From Noviherbaspirillum humi (GTDB taxonomy: Bacteria; Pseudomonadota; Gammaproteobacteria; Burkholderiales; Burkholderiaceae_D), in NCBI RefSeq assembly GCF_900188095.1, contig NZ_FZOT01000001.1:186001-250000 (forward strand): 64,000 nt of DNA, written 5' to 3'. The notes under the pieces are model-generated. The model saw nothing but the letters and a program-made list of their open reading frames with translations, searched no databases and was not told where the DNA came from. The translations under genes and the position numbers were made by a program. Of this stretch, positions 10,406-19,101 are shown piece after piece (the stretch's first letter is position 1; each line of letters starts with the position of its first letter).

Positions 10406-11311
10406 TTACTTGGCGAAGATCTCCCGGTGCACTTCCGACATGATGGCCTCGATCGCCGGGTGCTTGATCTTGCGTTCGTTGGAGATGGCGTAGAACTGCT
10501 CCTGTACCTGCAGCTCGCCGATCGGCATCGCGCCGAACTGCTCGCGCACATCCTTGGCCAGCGCCGATGGCGCGGGAAACAGGCCGATGCCGCTGCGGCC
10601 GAAGGTGTTGAGCAGCGCGTTGTCGTCGAACTCGCCGACCACGTCGGGACGGATGTCGTTCACCTCGAACCAGTGGTCGAGGCGGCCGCGGATGGCGTTG
10701 TTTCGCGTCGGCAGCAGCAGCGGCGCGCCGTGCAGGCTGCGCGGGAAATCGTCGCGGTAGCGCTTGGCCAGTTCAGGCACGCCGAACAGCGTGATCTCGC
10801 TCTCGCCGAGCAGGTGGCTGAACACCCGCAGCGTGGTGCCGGAGGGCACCGGCCGGTCGGTCAGCACCACGTCCAGCTTGTGCACCGACAGGTCGCCCAG
10901 CAGCGATTCGAAGTCGTCCTCATGGCATACCAGCTTGACCCGCTCCGGCAGCTTCAGTGCCGCTTCCAGCAGGCGCGAGGCGATCAGTTTGGGCAGGGAA
11001 TCGGAAATGCCCACGGTCAGGCGCATGGTCTGGCCGATCTCGCTTTCAGCCAGCGCATCCTGCAGCTGTTCGCCGAGCAAAAAGATCTGGTCGGCATAGC
11101 CCAGGGCCACGCGGCCGGCTTCGGTCAGTACCAGCCGCCGTCCGGACGGCGCCAGCAGCGACTTGCCGAGCGAGCGTTCCAGCAGCGAAAGCTGCGCGCT
11201 GATGGTCTGAATCGCCACATCCAGCCGCTCCGCGGCGCGGGTGACGCTGCCTTCCTTGGCCACCATCCAGAAGTAGTAGAGATGCCGGTAGTTGAGCGTG
11301 GAAATTTTCAT
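10406..11311 (-). CDS. LysR-family transcriptional regulator, NhaR-like
   Basis: About 301 residues. The N-terminal winged helix-turn-helix (residues 1-62) starts MKISTLNYRHLYYFW and carries AAERLDVAIQTISAQLSLLE as recognition region. The C-terminal effector domain (about 90-295) resembles NhaR, the sodium-responsive activator of nhaA. No antiporter gene is adjacent, so the regulon is open; the divergent neighbour at 11545 (BI-1/YccA membrane protein) is the obvious first candidate. An upstream in-frame start at 11341 exists; MKISTL was chosen because homologues begin there. Confidence 0.87.
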   Translation of the reverse strand: MKISTLNYRHLYYFWMVAKEGSVTRAAERLDVAIQTISAQLSLLERSLGKSLLAPSGRRLVLTEAGRVALGYADQIFLLGEQLQDALAESEIGQTMRLTVGISDSLPKLIASRLLEAALKLPERVKLVCHEDDFESLLGDLSVHKLDVVLTDRPVPSGTTLRVFSHLLGESEITLFGVPELAKRYRDDFPRSLHGAPLLLPTRNNAIRGRLDHWFEVNDIRPDVVGEFDDNALLNTFGRSGIGLFPAPSALAKDVREQFGAMPIGELQVQEQFYAISNERKIKHPAIEAIMSEVHREIFAK

Positions 11312-11544
11312 ATTCTGTTTTTTCCGAAGCGATGCTTCCAATATCTTCGCTTTTTAAAGAATGAGTGCAACCTTACCATCATTCCACCTGATCGACACAA
11401 TGGATTCATTCGAGGAGTTGCCGATGTAAGCGTCGCGCCATGCGCACCGGGCGGCCGCCACTTTTTCATGGCCGCCGCACAGCCATCGTTTCACCGCCCA
11501 TCGCTTCTGGATTTCATCGCATCAGCACATCAAAGGACATCAAT

Positions 11545-12231
11545 ATGGTAGACCGCTACAACAGCCTGCGCTTCGGCGCCTCCCAGTCGAGCACCACCGT
11601 CATCGACACGGCCTCGCACCGGGTGCTGCGCAATACCTACATGCTGCTGGCGCTCACGCTCGGCTTCAGCGCGCTCGTCGCCGGCGCGTCCGCCGCGCTG
11701 CGCCTGCCCCATCCCGGCATTCTGATCACCCTGCTCGGCTATTTCGGCCTGCTTTACCTGGTGAACAAGAACCGCGACAGCGGCCTCGGCGTGGCCTTCG
11801 TGTTCGCCCTCACCGGCTTCATGGGCTACACCCTCGGTCCGATCATCAGCCACTACCTGAAGCTGCCCAACGGCGGCCAGATCGTGATGATGGCGCTGGG
11901 CGGCACGGCCGCGATCTTCATGTCGCTCTCCGCCTACGTGCTGGTGAGCCGCCGCGATTTCTCGTTCATGGGCGGCTTTCTCGCGGTCGGCGTGCTGGTG
12001 GCCTTCCTCGCCGGCCTCGGCGCGCTGCTGTTCAGCATTCCGGCGCTGTCGCTGACGGTGTCCGCCGTGTTCGTGCTGCTGATGTCCGGGATGATCCTCT
12101 ACGAGACCAGCAACATCATCCATGGCGGCGAAACCAATTACGTCATGGCCACCGTGACGCTGTTCGTCTCGATCTTCAACCTGTTCACCAGCCTGCTGCA
12201 ACTGCTCGGCTTTGCCAGCAGCAATGACTGA
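11545..12231 (+). CDS. Bax inhibitor-1/YccA family inner-membrane protein
   Basis: 228 residues with seven predicted hydrophobic segments after a short polar N-terminus. It matches the BI-1/YccA family: the LRNTYMLLALTLGFSALVA opening and the C-terminal DTSNI-like motif, here ILYETSNIIHGG, including acidic residues of the proposed pH-sensing pore. E. coli YccA modulates the FtsH protease; other members leak calcium or protons. AAAGGA lies about ten bases upstream of the ATG. It is transcribed away from the LysR gene and followed by a terminator. Confidence 0.9.
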   Translation: MVDRYNSLRFGASQSSTTVIDTASHRVLRNTYMLLALTLGFSALVAGASAALRLPHPGILITLLGYFGLLYLVNKNRDSGLGVAFVFALTGFMGYTLGPIISHYLKLPNGGQIVMMALGGTAAIFMSLSAYVLVSRRDFSFMGGFLAVGVLVAFLAGLGALLFSIPALSLTVSAVFVLLMSGMILYETSNIIHGGETNYVMATVTLFVSIFNLFTSLLQLLGFASSND

Positions 12232-12286
12232 GGACGGTTGCTGAGCAGGGAACGCGCCGCCCGGCGGCGCGTTTCCGCAGGACGCG

Positions 12287-12322
12287 GGGCGTCATGTGTC
12301 GAACGTGACGCCCTCATTTTTT
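12287..12322 (+). terminator. Terminator between BI-1/YccA and terC genes
   Basis: A perfect 8-bp stem GGGCGTCA / TGACGCCC (12287-12294, 12306-12313) is followed by TCATTTTTT. A second perfect 10-bp stem, AACGCGCCGC / GCGGCGCGTT (12251-12260 and 12264-12273), sits just upstream without a T-run. Together they separate the two plus-strand membrane protein genes. A regulatory attenuator for terC is an alternative reading. Confidence 0.7.
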
Positions 12323-12390
12323 CGGCAGGCGCAAACGGCAATCGTTCCGCCGCGCCGCCGCATCACACGCCTATACACGAGGAGATTCCC

Positions 12391-13158
12391 ATGATGGACA
12401 TGCTGGCCGATCCGCAAATCTGGATGGCTTTCGCGACCCTGACCGCCCTGGAGCTGGTGCTGGGCATCGACAACATCATCTTCATTTCCATCCTGGTCGA
12501 CAAGCTGCCCAAGGAAAGACAGGAAGTGGCGCGCCGCGTCGGCCTGTTCCTGGCGATGTTCATGCGCATCGGCCTGCTGCTCATCCTGTCCTGGATCGTC
12601 GGCATGACGGCGCCGCTGATTACCATCATGGGCAACGAAATCTCCGGACGCGACATGGTGCTCATCGGCGGCGGCCTGTTCCTCCTGTGGAAGAGCGTGA
12701 GCGAAATCCACGAATCCTTCGAGGGCGGCGGCAACGAGGCGATGATGCAGGTGAAGGCCAGCTTCGCCGGCGTGATCGCCCAGATCATGATGATCGACCT
12801 GGTGTTCTCGCTCGATTCCATCATCACCGCCGTCGGCATGGTCGACCTGGTGGAAGTGATGATCGCCGCCGTCATCGCCTCGGTGTGCCTGATGATGTTC
12901 TTTGCCGGCCCCATCGGCCGCTTCATCTCCGAGCATCCGACCATCAAGATGCTGGCGCTGTCCTTCCTGGTGGTGGTGGCGGTGGTGCTGATCGCCGAAG
13001 GCTTCGACCATCATGTGCCCAAGGGCTACATCTACAGCGCGATGGCGTTCTCGGTGGTGGTGGAAATGCTCAACATCCGGCTGCGCAGGCGCTCGAGCAA
13101 GCCGGCGTCGCAGCATGCGGGCTACGGCCACGAGCGCGAGCCGCACAAGCAGCATTGA
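12391..13158 (+). CDS. TerC family integral membrane protein
   Basis: 255 residues with about seven membrane spans and the two family signatures ELVLGIDNIIF (about 22-32) and DLVFSLDSIITA (about 139-150), whose Asp residues in the membrane are thought to bind metal ions. Family members include TerC of tellurite resistance and Alx, a manganese exporter. The C-terminus is charged (RLRRRSSKPASQHAGYGHE). GAGGAG precedes the ATG. Unlike many terC/alx genes it has no recognisable yybP-ykoY riboswitch in its leader, while the GDT1-family gene at 44904 does. Confidence 0.9.
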   Translation: MMDMLADPQIWMAFATLTALELVLGIDNIIFISILVDKLPKERQEVARRVGLFLAMFMRIGLLLILSWIVGMTAPLITIMGNEISGRDMVLIGGGLFLLWKSVSEIHESFEGGGNEAMMQVKASFAGVIAQIMMIDLVFSLDSIITAVGMVDLVEVMIAAVIASVCLMMFFAGPIGRFISEHPTIKMLALSFLVVVAVVLIAEGFDHHVPKGYIYSAMAFSVVVEMLNIRLRRRSSKPASQHAGYGHEREPHKQH

Positions 13159-13246
13159 GCCGCAAGACCATGCCCGGAACCGGGTTCCGGGCCGGGAGTC
13201 TGACTCTTATTGCCGCCGCGGCGGCGCTTTCGGAAACAGGTGCATC

Positions 13247-13366
13247 ATGCGAAAAATGATCTTGATGGCGGTCGCCGGCTTCGTCTGGAAAAAACTGCAG
13301 GCCCGCCTGCTCGCCGGCAAGGCGCGTGCTCCGGCCCGCACCCCGGCTCGCACTCGCAGCTGGTAG
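13247..13366 (+). CDS. Possible 39-residue membrane-anchored basic peptide
   Basis: A short frame starting with ATG encodes MRKMILMAVAGFVWKKLQAR followed by a basic, Ala/Pro/Arg-rich tail ending RTRSW. It has one short hydrophobic segment followed by positive charge. A weak purine-rich site (GGAAACAGG) precedes the ATG. I recall similar short frames downstream of genes in related Oxalobacteraceae, but there is no firm evidence of translation. It lies in the 497-base gap between terC and the GGDEF/EAL gene, which otherwise shows only a palindrome at 13172-13192. Confidence 0.4.
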   Translation: MRKMILMAVAGFVWKKLQARLLAGKARAPARTPARTRSW

Positions 13367-13655
13367 TCGCTTCTTCTTGCAGCATCCGGTTTCAGTCGGG
13401 CCATGGCGCGTCGCGGCGCCGTGGCCTCTTTCCTTTTCCCGCTTCCCCCTTGCCTTTCCTCCCTCGGCGTTGGCCATTCCCATGGCAGCTTTGCCGTTTT
13501 AGCCACTCCATAGATTCATTTTCGGCATAGAGGCATCGTTTTGCTGCGGCGCACATTGTTTCGTGGCATCATGATTTCCTTTGGGAAACGTCGAAGAGGC
13601 GCCGATCCGCCCCATGCTTGCCGGCGTGGAACGGCCGAGCTTGGAAAGGAAGAAA

Positions 13656-15758
13656 ATGGTCAACACGACGCCCGCCCTCGCAGCTTCGACGGGCGCGCTC
13701 GACGGCGACGCCGGCATGCTGGGCAACCTGCTGGCGAACTTTGACGGCCTCGTCTACCGCTGCCTCATCGACGACAGCTGGACCATGATTTTCATGAGCC
13801 AGGGTTGCGAAGCCCTGACCGGTTATTTGGCGGAAGACTTCCTCGCCAACCAGGTGATCGCCTACGAAGACGTGATCCATCCGGACGATCGTATCCATGT
13901 GCGCGACGGCATTTACGCGGCGCTGGAAACGAATCGCCGCTTCAGCATCGAATACCGCATTCGCCGGCGCGACGGCACGGTGCACTGGGTGTGGGAGCGC
14001 GGCATCGGCGTGCGCGAGGGCAACGCATATGTGGCGCTGGACGGATATATCCAGGACATCACGCAGCGCAAGGCGAATGAGCATGCGCTGGCGGAAGCTG
14101 AACGGCGCTTTCGCAGCATTTTCGAGAATTCGATCGAGGGCATCTTCCAATCCACGCCGGACAAGGGCTACCTGGCCGTCAACCCGGCGCTGGCCCGCAT
14201 GTATGGCTACGAGACGCCGCAGGAGATGATGCTCAACCTGCGTCATCTCGACCGTCAGCTCTACGTCGATCCGCGCCGCCGCGCCGAATTCCTGGCGTTG
14301 ATGAACACGCAGGACGGCGTGATGAACTTCGAGTCGGAGGTCTATCGGCGGGACGGCAGCATCATCTGGATTTCGGAGAATGCGCGCACGGTGCGCGGCG
14401 CGGCGAGCGAAATCCTGTTCTTCGAAGGCACGGTGATCGACATCACCCAGCGCAAGCTTTACGAGGAACGCATCCGCCACCAGGCCACGCATGACGCCCT
14501 CACCGGCCTGCCGAACCGCAACCTGATGCACGACCGGCTGCAGCAGGCCATCCTGCATGCCAGCCGGGCCGGCAGCCTGGCGGCGGTGGCCTTCATCGAC
14601 CTCGACCAGTTCAAATTCATCAACGACAGCCTCGGCCATCCGGCGGGGGACATGCTGTTGAAGATCGTCGCCTCGCGCCTGACCTCCTGCATGCGCGCCA
14701 GCGATACCGTGGCGCGCCAGGGCGGCGACGAATTCGTGCTCGTGCTGCACAATCACCCGTCGGAAGCGTCGATCACCGACACCGTCCAGCGCCTGCTGGA
14801 AGCGGTGGCGGCGCCGTGGTCGGCCAACGGTATCGAGCTGCACGTCACCTGCAGCATCGGCATCAGCATCTATCCCAACGACGGCCTGGATGCGGAGACC
14901 CTGCTGCGCAACGCCGATGCGGCGATGTACCGCGCCAAGGAACTCGGGCGCAACAACTTCGCCTTCTTTTCGGCAGAGATGAGCGTCAACGCCACCGAGC
15001 GTCTGGGCATGCTCAGCCGCCTGCGCAATGCGCTGCAGCGCAACGAATTCCTGCTGCATTACCAGCCCAAGGTCTGCCTGAAGACCGGCCGCCTGGTCGG
15101 CGCCGAAGCGCTGCTGCGCTGGCACAACGGCAGCCACGGCCCGATCCCGCCCGGCCGTTTCATTCCGCTGGCGGAGGAAAGCGGCCTGATCGTGGAGATC
15201 GGCGAATGGGTGCTGCGCAGCGCCTGCCGCCAGGCGGTGGCCTGGCAGCGGGCCGGCGCCCCGCCTTTGCCGATCGCGGTCAACCTGTCGCCGCGCCAGC
15301 TGCTGCGCGACGACCTGCTGGACGTGGTGGAGCAGGCGCTGCGCGACACCGGGCTGGACCCTGCCTGCCTGGAACTGGAAATCACCGAGACCGTGATCAT
15401 GCGCGACGTGGAAAAGTCGCTGCATACCCTGCACCGCCTGAAGCAGCTCGGCATCGGCATCGCGATCGACGATTTCGGCACCGGCTACTCCAGCCTGAAC
15501 TATCTGAAGCGCCTGCCGGTGGACAAGCTGAAGATCGACCGCTCCTTCGTCAGCGACATCACCACCGATCCGGACGATGCCGCCATCACCCGCGCCGTCA
15601 TCTCGCTGGCCCACATCCTCAACCTGAAGGTGGTGGCGGAAGGTGTGGAGACCGAAGCGCAGCACCGCTTCCTGCTGGAGAATGGCTGCGACGAAGTGCA
15701 GGGCTACTACTTCGGCAAGCCGATGGCGCATCAGGATTTCGCCGCCCTGCTGGCCTGA
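13656..15758 (+). CDS. PAS-PAS-GGDEF-EAL cyclic-di-GMP signalling protein
   Basis: About 700 residues with no membrane span. Two PAS domains with PAC motifs (about 20-150 and 150-275) are followed by a GGDEF domain with the intact motif RQGGDEFVLV (about 350-359) and an EAL domain with GAEALLRW, NLSPRQL, EITETVIM and DDFGTGYSSL. Both catalytic sets look complete, so it could make and break c-di-GMP; in such tandem proteins the GGDEF part often acts as a GTP-sensing regulator of the EAL part. ATG 13656 is chosen because GGAAAGGAAG precedes it; an in-frame TTG at 13581 lacks support. The sensory ligand is unknown. Confidence 0.92.
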   Translation: MVNTTPALAASTGALDGDAGMLGNLLANFDGLVYRCLIDDSWTMIFMSQGCEALTGYLAEDFLANQVIAYEDVIHPDDRIHVRDGIYAALETNRRFSIEYRIRRRDGTVHWVWERGIGVREGNAYVALDGYIQDITQRKANEHALAEAERRFRSIFENSIEGIFQSTPDKGYLAVNPALARMYGYETPQEMMLNLRHLDRQLYVDPRRRAEFLALMNTQDGVMNFESEVYRRDGSIIWISENARTVRGAASEILFFEGTVIDITQRKLYEERIRHQATHDALTGLPNRNLMHDRLQQAILHASRAGSLAAVAFIDLDQFKFINDSLGHPAGDMLLKIVASRLTSCMRASDTVARQGGDEFVLVLHNHPSEASITDTVQRLLEAVAAPWSANGIELHVTCSIGISIYPNDGLDAETLLRNADAAMYRAKELGRNNFAFFSAEMSVNATERLGMLSRLRNALQRNEFLLHYQPKVCLKTGRLVGAEALLRWHNGSHGPIPPGRFIPLAEESGLIVEIGEWVLRSACRQAVAWQRAGAPPLPIAVNLSPRQLLRDDLLDVVEQALRDTGLDPACLELEITETVIMRDVEKSLHTLHRLKQLGIGIAIDDFGTGYSSLNYLKRLPVDKLKIDRSFVSDITTDPDDAAITRAVISLAHILNLKVVAEGVETEAQHRFLLENGCDEVQGYYFGKPMAHQDFAALLA

Positions 15759-15793
15759 CCGGACCTGCCGCCGACGTCCGCGGCCGCATGAAA

Positions 15794-15825
15794 AAAAGCG
15801 CGCCGGGCGAACCCGGCGCGCTTTT
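15794..15825. terminator. Bidirectional terminator between converging genes
   Basis: A perfect 14-bp stem (AAAAGCGCGCCGGG at 15794-15807, complement at 15812-15825) encloses a CGAA loop. A-rich sequence on the left and T-rich sequence on the right make it work on both strands, ending the GGDEF/EAL gene (+) and pckG (-). Confidence 0.93.
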
Positions 15826-15869
15826 CATTTTCTGCGCCGCCCCGGCGAGCGGGGCGAACGACGGCAGGC

Positions 15870-17726
15870 TTATGCCGCCAGGCGCTTCTCCATCTGCGCC
15901 TTGGTCTCTTCGAGCGCCTTGGGCAGGTGGTATTTCAGCTTCTCGAACAGCTCGGCGTGCAGCTTGAATTCCGCTTCCCAGGCAGCCTTGTCGATCGAGG
16001 TGATCTTGTCGAACTGGTTCTGCGAGAAGTTCAGGCCTTCCCACTGCAGGTCTTCGAAGCGCGGCGTGACGCCGAATACATGCTCCTGGCCGCCGGCCTT
16101 GCCTTCGACGCGGTCCAGCATCCACTTCAGCACGCGCATGTTGTCGCCGAAGCCCGGCCACACGAACTTGCCGTTCTCGTCGGTGCGGAACCAGTTGACG
16201 CAGTAGATCTTCGGCAGCTCGGCCGGCGACGCGGCGATCTTCTCGCCCAGCTTCAGCCACTGGTCGAAATAATCGCTCATGTTGTAGCCGATGAAGGGCA
16301 GCATCGCGAACGGGTCGCGGCGCACCACGCCCTGCGCGCCGGTGGCGGCGGCGGTGGTCTCGGAGCCCATGGTCGCGGCCATGTACACGCCTTCGACCCA
16401 GTTGCGGGCTTCGGTCACCAGCGGCACGGTGGTGGAGCGGCGGCCGCCGAAGATGAAGGCCGAGATCGGCACGCCGGCGGGATTGTCCCAGGCCGGGTCG
16501 ATCACCGGGTTCTGCGTCGCGGCGACGGTGAAGCGGGCATTCGGATGCGCCGCCTTGCGGCCGGTCTGCTTGCCGATCTCCGGCGTCCAGTCATTGCCCT
16601 GCCAGTCGATCAGGTGCGCCGGCGCTTCCTTGGTCATGCCCTCCCACCAGACGTCGCCATCGTCGGTCAGCGCGACGTTGGTGAAGATGGTGTTCTCGTT
16701 GAGCGAGGCCATGCAGTTCGGGTTGGTCTCGAAGTTGGTGCCCGGGGCGACGCCGAAGTAGCCGGCTTCCGGATTGATCGCGTACAGGCGGCCGTCGGCG
16801 GCCGGCTTGATCCAGGCGATGTCGTCGCCGATGGTGGTGACCTTCCAGCCGTTGAAGCCCTTCGGCGGGATCAGCATGGCGAAGTTGGTCTTGCCGCAGG
16901 CCGACGGGAAGGCGGCGGCGACATAGTGCTTCTTGCCTTCCGGCGATTCCACGCCGAGCAGCAGCATGTGTTCGGCCAGCCAGCCCTGGTCGCGGCCCAT
17001 GACGGAGGCGATGCGCAGCGCCAGGCACTTCTTGCCCAGCAATGCGTTGCCGCCGTAGCCGGAACCGAAGGACCAGATCTCGCGGGTCTCGGGATAGTGG
17101 ACGATGTACTTGGTGTCGTTGCAGGGCCACGGCACGTCCTTCTCGCCGGCGGCCAGCGGCTTGCCGACGGTGTGCACGCAGGGAACGAACTCGCCGTTCT
17201 CGCCGAGCACTTCATACACGGCCTTGCCCATGCGCGCCATGATGCGCATGTTGACGGCGACGTACGGGGAGTCGGACAGCTCGATGCCGATGTGGGCGAT
17301 CGGCGAGCCGAGCGGGCCCATGGAGAACGGCACCACGTACATGGTGCGGCCGCGCATGGCGCCGTCGAACAGGCCGTTCAGGGTGACGCGCATTTCCGCC
17401 GGGGCGACCCAGTTGTTGGTCGGGCCGGCCTCTTCCTGCGTGGCGGAGCAGATGAAGGTGCGGTCTTCGACGCGGGCGACGTCCGACGGATCGGAGTTGG
17501 CGAGGAAGCTGCCCGGGCGCTTGGCCGGGTTCAGTTTCTTCATGGTGCCGGCGGCGACCATCTGTTCGCACAGACGGTCGTACTCGGCCTGGGAGCCGTC
17601 GCACCAGTAGATGCTGTCCGGCTTGGTGAGCGCGGCGATTTCGGCAACCCAATTGATGAGTTTCTGATGCTTGACGTACGATGGGGCGTTCACGGCGGTG
17701 ACGCCGCCCATGACAGGTTGATTCAC
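15870..17726 (-). CDS. pckG: Phosphoenolpyruvate carboxykinase (GTP)
   Basis: 618-residue enzyme converting oxaloacetate and GTP into PEP, CO2 and GDP, the entry to gluconeogenesis. Family motifs are clear: [14 protein letters not shown] near the N-terminus, the P-loop with reactive Cys [13 protein letters not shown], the metal/nucleotide region GDDIAWIKP, and [14 protein letters not shown]. The start is GTG at 17726, preceded by GGAGGTTTTATC; ATG 17711 is the alternative. It suits growth on organic acids and sugar acids encoded elsewhere in the window (TctC-like and TRAP systems). Confidence 0.95.
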   Translation of the reverse strand: MNQPVMGGVTAVNAPSYVKHQKLINWVAEIAALTKPDSIYWCDGSQAEYDRLCEQMVAAGTMKKLNPAKRPGSFLANSDPSDVARVEDRTFICSATQEEAGPTNNWVAPAEMRVTLNGLFDGAMRGRTMYVVPFSMGPLGSPIAHIGIELSDSPYVAVNMRIMARMGKAVYEVLGENGEFVPCVHTVGKPLAAGEKDVPWPCNDTKYIVHYPETREIWSFGSGYGGNALLGKKCLALRIASVMGRDQGWLAEHMLLLGVESPEGKKHYVAAAFPSACGKTNFAMLIPPKGFNGWKVTTIGDDIAWIKPAADGRLYAINPEAGYFGVAPGTNFETNPNCMASLNENTIFTNVALTDDGDVWWEGMTKEAPAHLIDWQGNDWTPEIGKQTGRKAAHPNARFTVAATQNPVIDPAWDNPAGVPISAFIFGGRRSTTVPLVTEARNWVEGVYMAATMGSETTAAATGAQGVVRRDPFAMLPFIGYNMSDYFDQWLKLGEKIAASPAELPKIYCVNWFRTDENGKFVWPGFGDNMRVLKWMLDRVEGKAGGQEHVFGVTPRFEDLQWEGLNFSQNQFDKITSIDKAAWEAEFKLHAELFEKLKYHLPKALEETKAQMEKRLAA

Positions 17727-18048
17727 GATAAAACCTCCAATGCCTAAAGAAAAACCGGTTGTAGCGGCACGGCAGGATCGTCGTTTGGGATTTCCAGGGC
17801 TGGTTCGGAACGGCGGTGGCGTTCGATCAACAGCGGAACGGCGGTCTGTCGGATGGTGAAGCACGTTTGATAAGCGCTTCGGATATCAGCTCTTTTTCCC
17901 GCCAGGGTGGGGCGGGCATGGGCTGCTATAAGGCTACGGAACATACGATTTTACACCCGGGAACTGATTTTTGACCAACCCCCGTTCATGGTTATCTATT
18001 GGTTAACATAATACTAAGTGTGCTGAAAAGTAGGGAAACAATACCCGT
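17727..18048. other. Divergent intergenic region, pckG / hydroxyacid dehydrogenase
   Basis: 322 bases without a gene. It becomes AT-rich towards the right end (17950-18040), where promoters for both genes are expected. TTGACC at about 17972 and TAATAC at about 18010 are visible but not correctly spaced, so I make no promoter call. No strong terminator or repeat is seen. Confidence 0.5.
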
Positions 18049-19035
18049 ATGAGAATCGCAATTCTTGACGACTATCAATCGAGCGTAAGTCGATTGCCAT
18101 GCTTTGAGCTGCTCGCTGGCCATGAGGTAAAAATCTTTACCAACACCGCTCGCGGCGTTGGCCAGCTGGCGGTGCGGCTGGCGCCTTTCGAGGCGCTGGT
18201 CCTCAACCGGGACCGCACCAGCCTGCCGCGCCTGCTGCTGGCCAAGCTGCCCAACCTGAGGCTGATCGCCCAGGCAGGACGGGTCGGACCGCACATCGAT
18301 GTCGACGCGGCAACGCGCCAGGGCATCGCCGTTGCCGATGGCGTGAGCGACCCGACGGCCACGGCGGAACTCACCTGGACGCTGATCATGGCGGCGATGC
18401 GCCGCCTCAGCGACTATGCCGGCCTGCTGAAGGAAGGCTTGTGGCAAGCCGCCTCGATCACGCCGGCGCGCAACGGCCTCGGCCGCTCGCTGAAGGGGCG
18501 CACGCTCGGCATCTGGGGCTACGGCCGCATCGGCAGCCTCGTCGCCGGCTACGGCCGCGCCTTCGGCATGCAGGTCGTCATCTGGGGCAGCGACGCTTCC
18601 CGGCAGCGGGCCCAGGCCGACGGCCACGCTGCGGCCGCCTCGCGCGAAGCGTTCTTCGCCGGCTGCGACGTCGTCTCCCTGCACCTGCGGCTGGATGACG
18701 CCACCCTCGGCATCGTCGGCGCCGACGACCTGGCGCGCATGTCGCCGCAGTCGCTGCTGGTCAACACCAGCTGCGCCGAACTGATCGCACCCGGCGCGCT
18801 GCTGGAAGCGCTGCAGCGCGGCCGGCCGGGCCAGGCGGCGCTGGACGTGTTCGAGAACGAGCCGCTGGCGCCGACCGATCCCCTGCTGCGCCTGCCCAAT
18901 CTGCTGGCCACGCCGCACATCGGCCACGTCGAGCAGGACAGCTACGAGCAGGTCTACCGGGCGGCGTTTGAAAACGTGCTCAATTTCGCGCGCGGCGAAC
19001 CGACGAATCTGATCAATCCGGAAATCTTGAAGTAA
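18049..19035 (+). CDS. D-2-hydroxyacid dehydrogenase family protein with altered catalytic Arg
   Basis: 328 residues of the D-isomer 2-hydroxyacid dehydrogenase family. The Rossmann motif is GIWGYGRIGSLVAGYGRAFG (about 151-170). Of the catalytic triad, Glu (DVFENEPL) and His (TPHIGH) are present. The arginine expected in NTSRAEL is replaced: the sequence reads NTSCAEL with Cys242 encoded by TGC. That Arg normally binds the substrate carboxylate, so activity may be lost or changed. One C-to-T change from CGC would explain it. Substrate unknown. It precedes an MFS transporter by about 65 bases. Confidence 0.88.
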   Translation: MRIAILDDYQSSVSRLPCFELLAGHEVKIFTNTARGVGQLAVRLAPFEALVLNRDRTSLPRLLLAKLPNLRLIAQAGRVGPHIDVDAATRQGIAVADGVSDPTATAELTWTLIMAAMRRLSDYAGLLKEGLWQAASITPARNGLGRSLKGRTLGIWGYGRIGSLVAGYGRAFGMQVVIWGSDASRQRAQADGHAAAASREAFFAGCDVVSLHLRLDDATLGIVGADDLARMSPQSLLVNTSCAELIAPGALLEALQRGRPGQAALDVFENEPLAPTDPLLRLPNLLATPHIGHVEQDSYEQVYRAAFENVLNFARGEPTNLINPEILK

Positions 19036-19101
19036 TCCATGCTGCACGGCGTCATGAGGACGCTGCTATGCTGAATGCCCCGTTCATCCCGTCGCGCCTT
19101 C

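Noticed and set aside
12232-12390. Possible yybP-ykoY riboswitch in front of terC
   Set aside because: No GGGGAGTAG or CTTTGACC block; only simple hairpins and a terminator.
13172-13192. Palindrome GCCCGGAACC/GGTTCCGGGC after terC
   Set aside because: The stem is perfect but has almost no loop and no T-run, so I do not call it a terminator.
13569-15731. 720-codon minus-strand frame
   Set aside because: Opposite the PAS-GGDEF-EAL gene; shadow composition.
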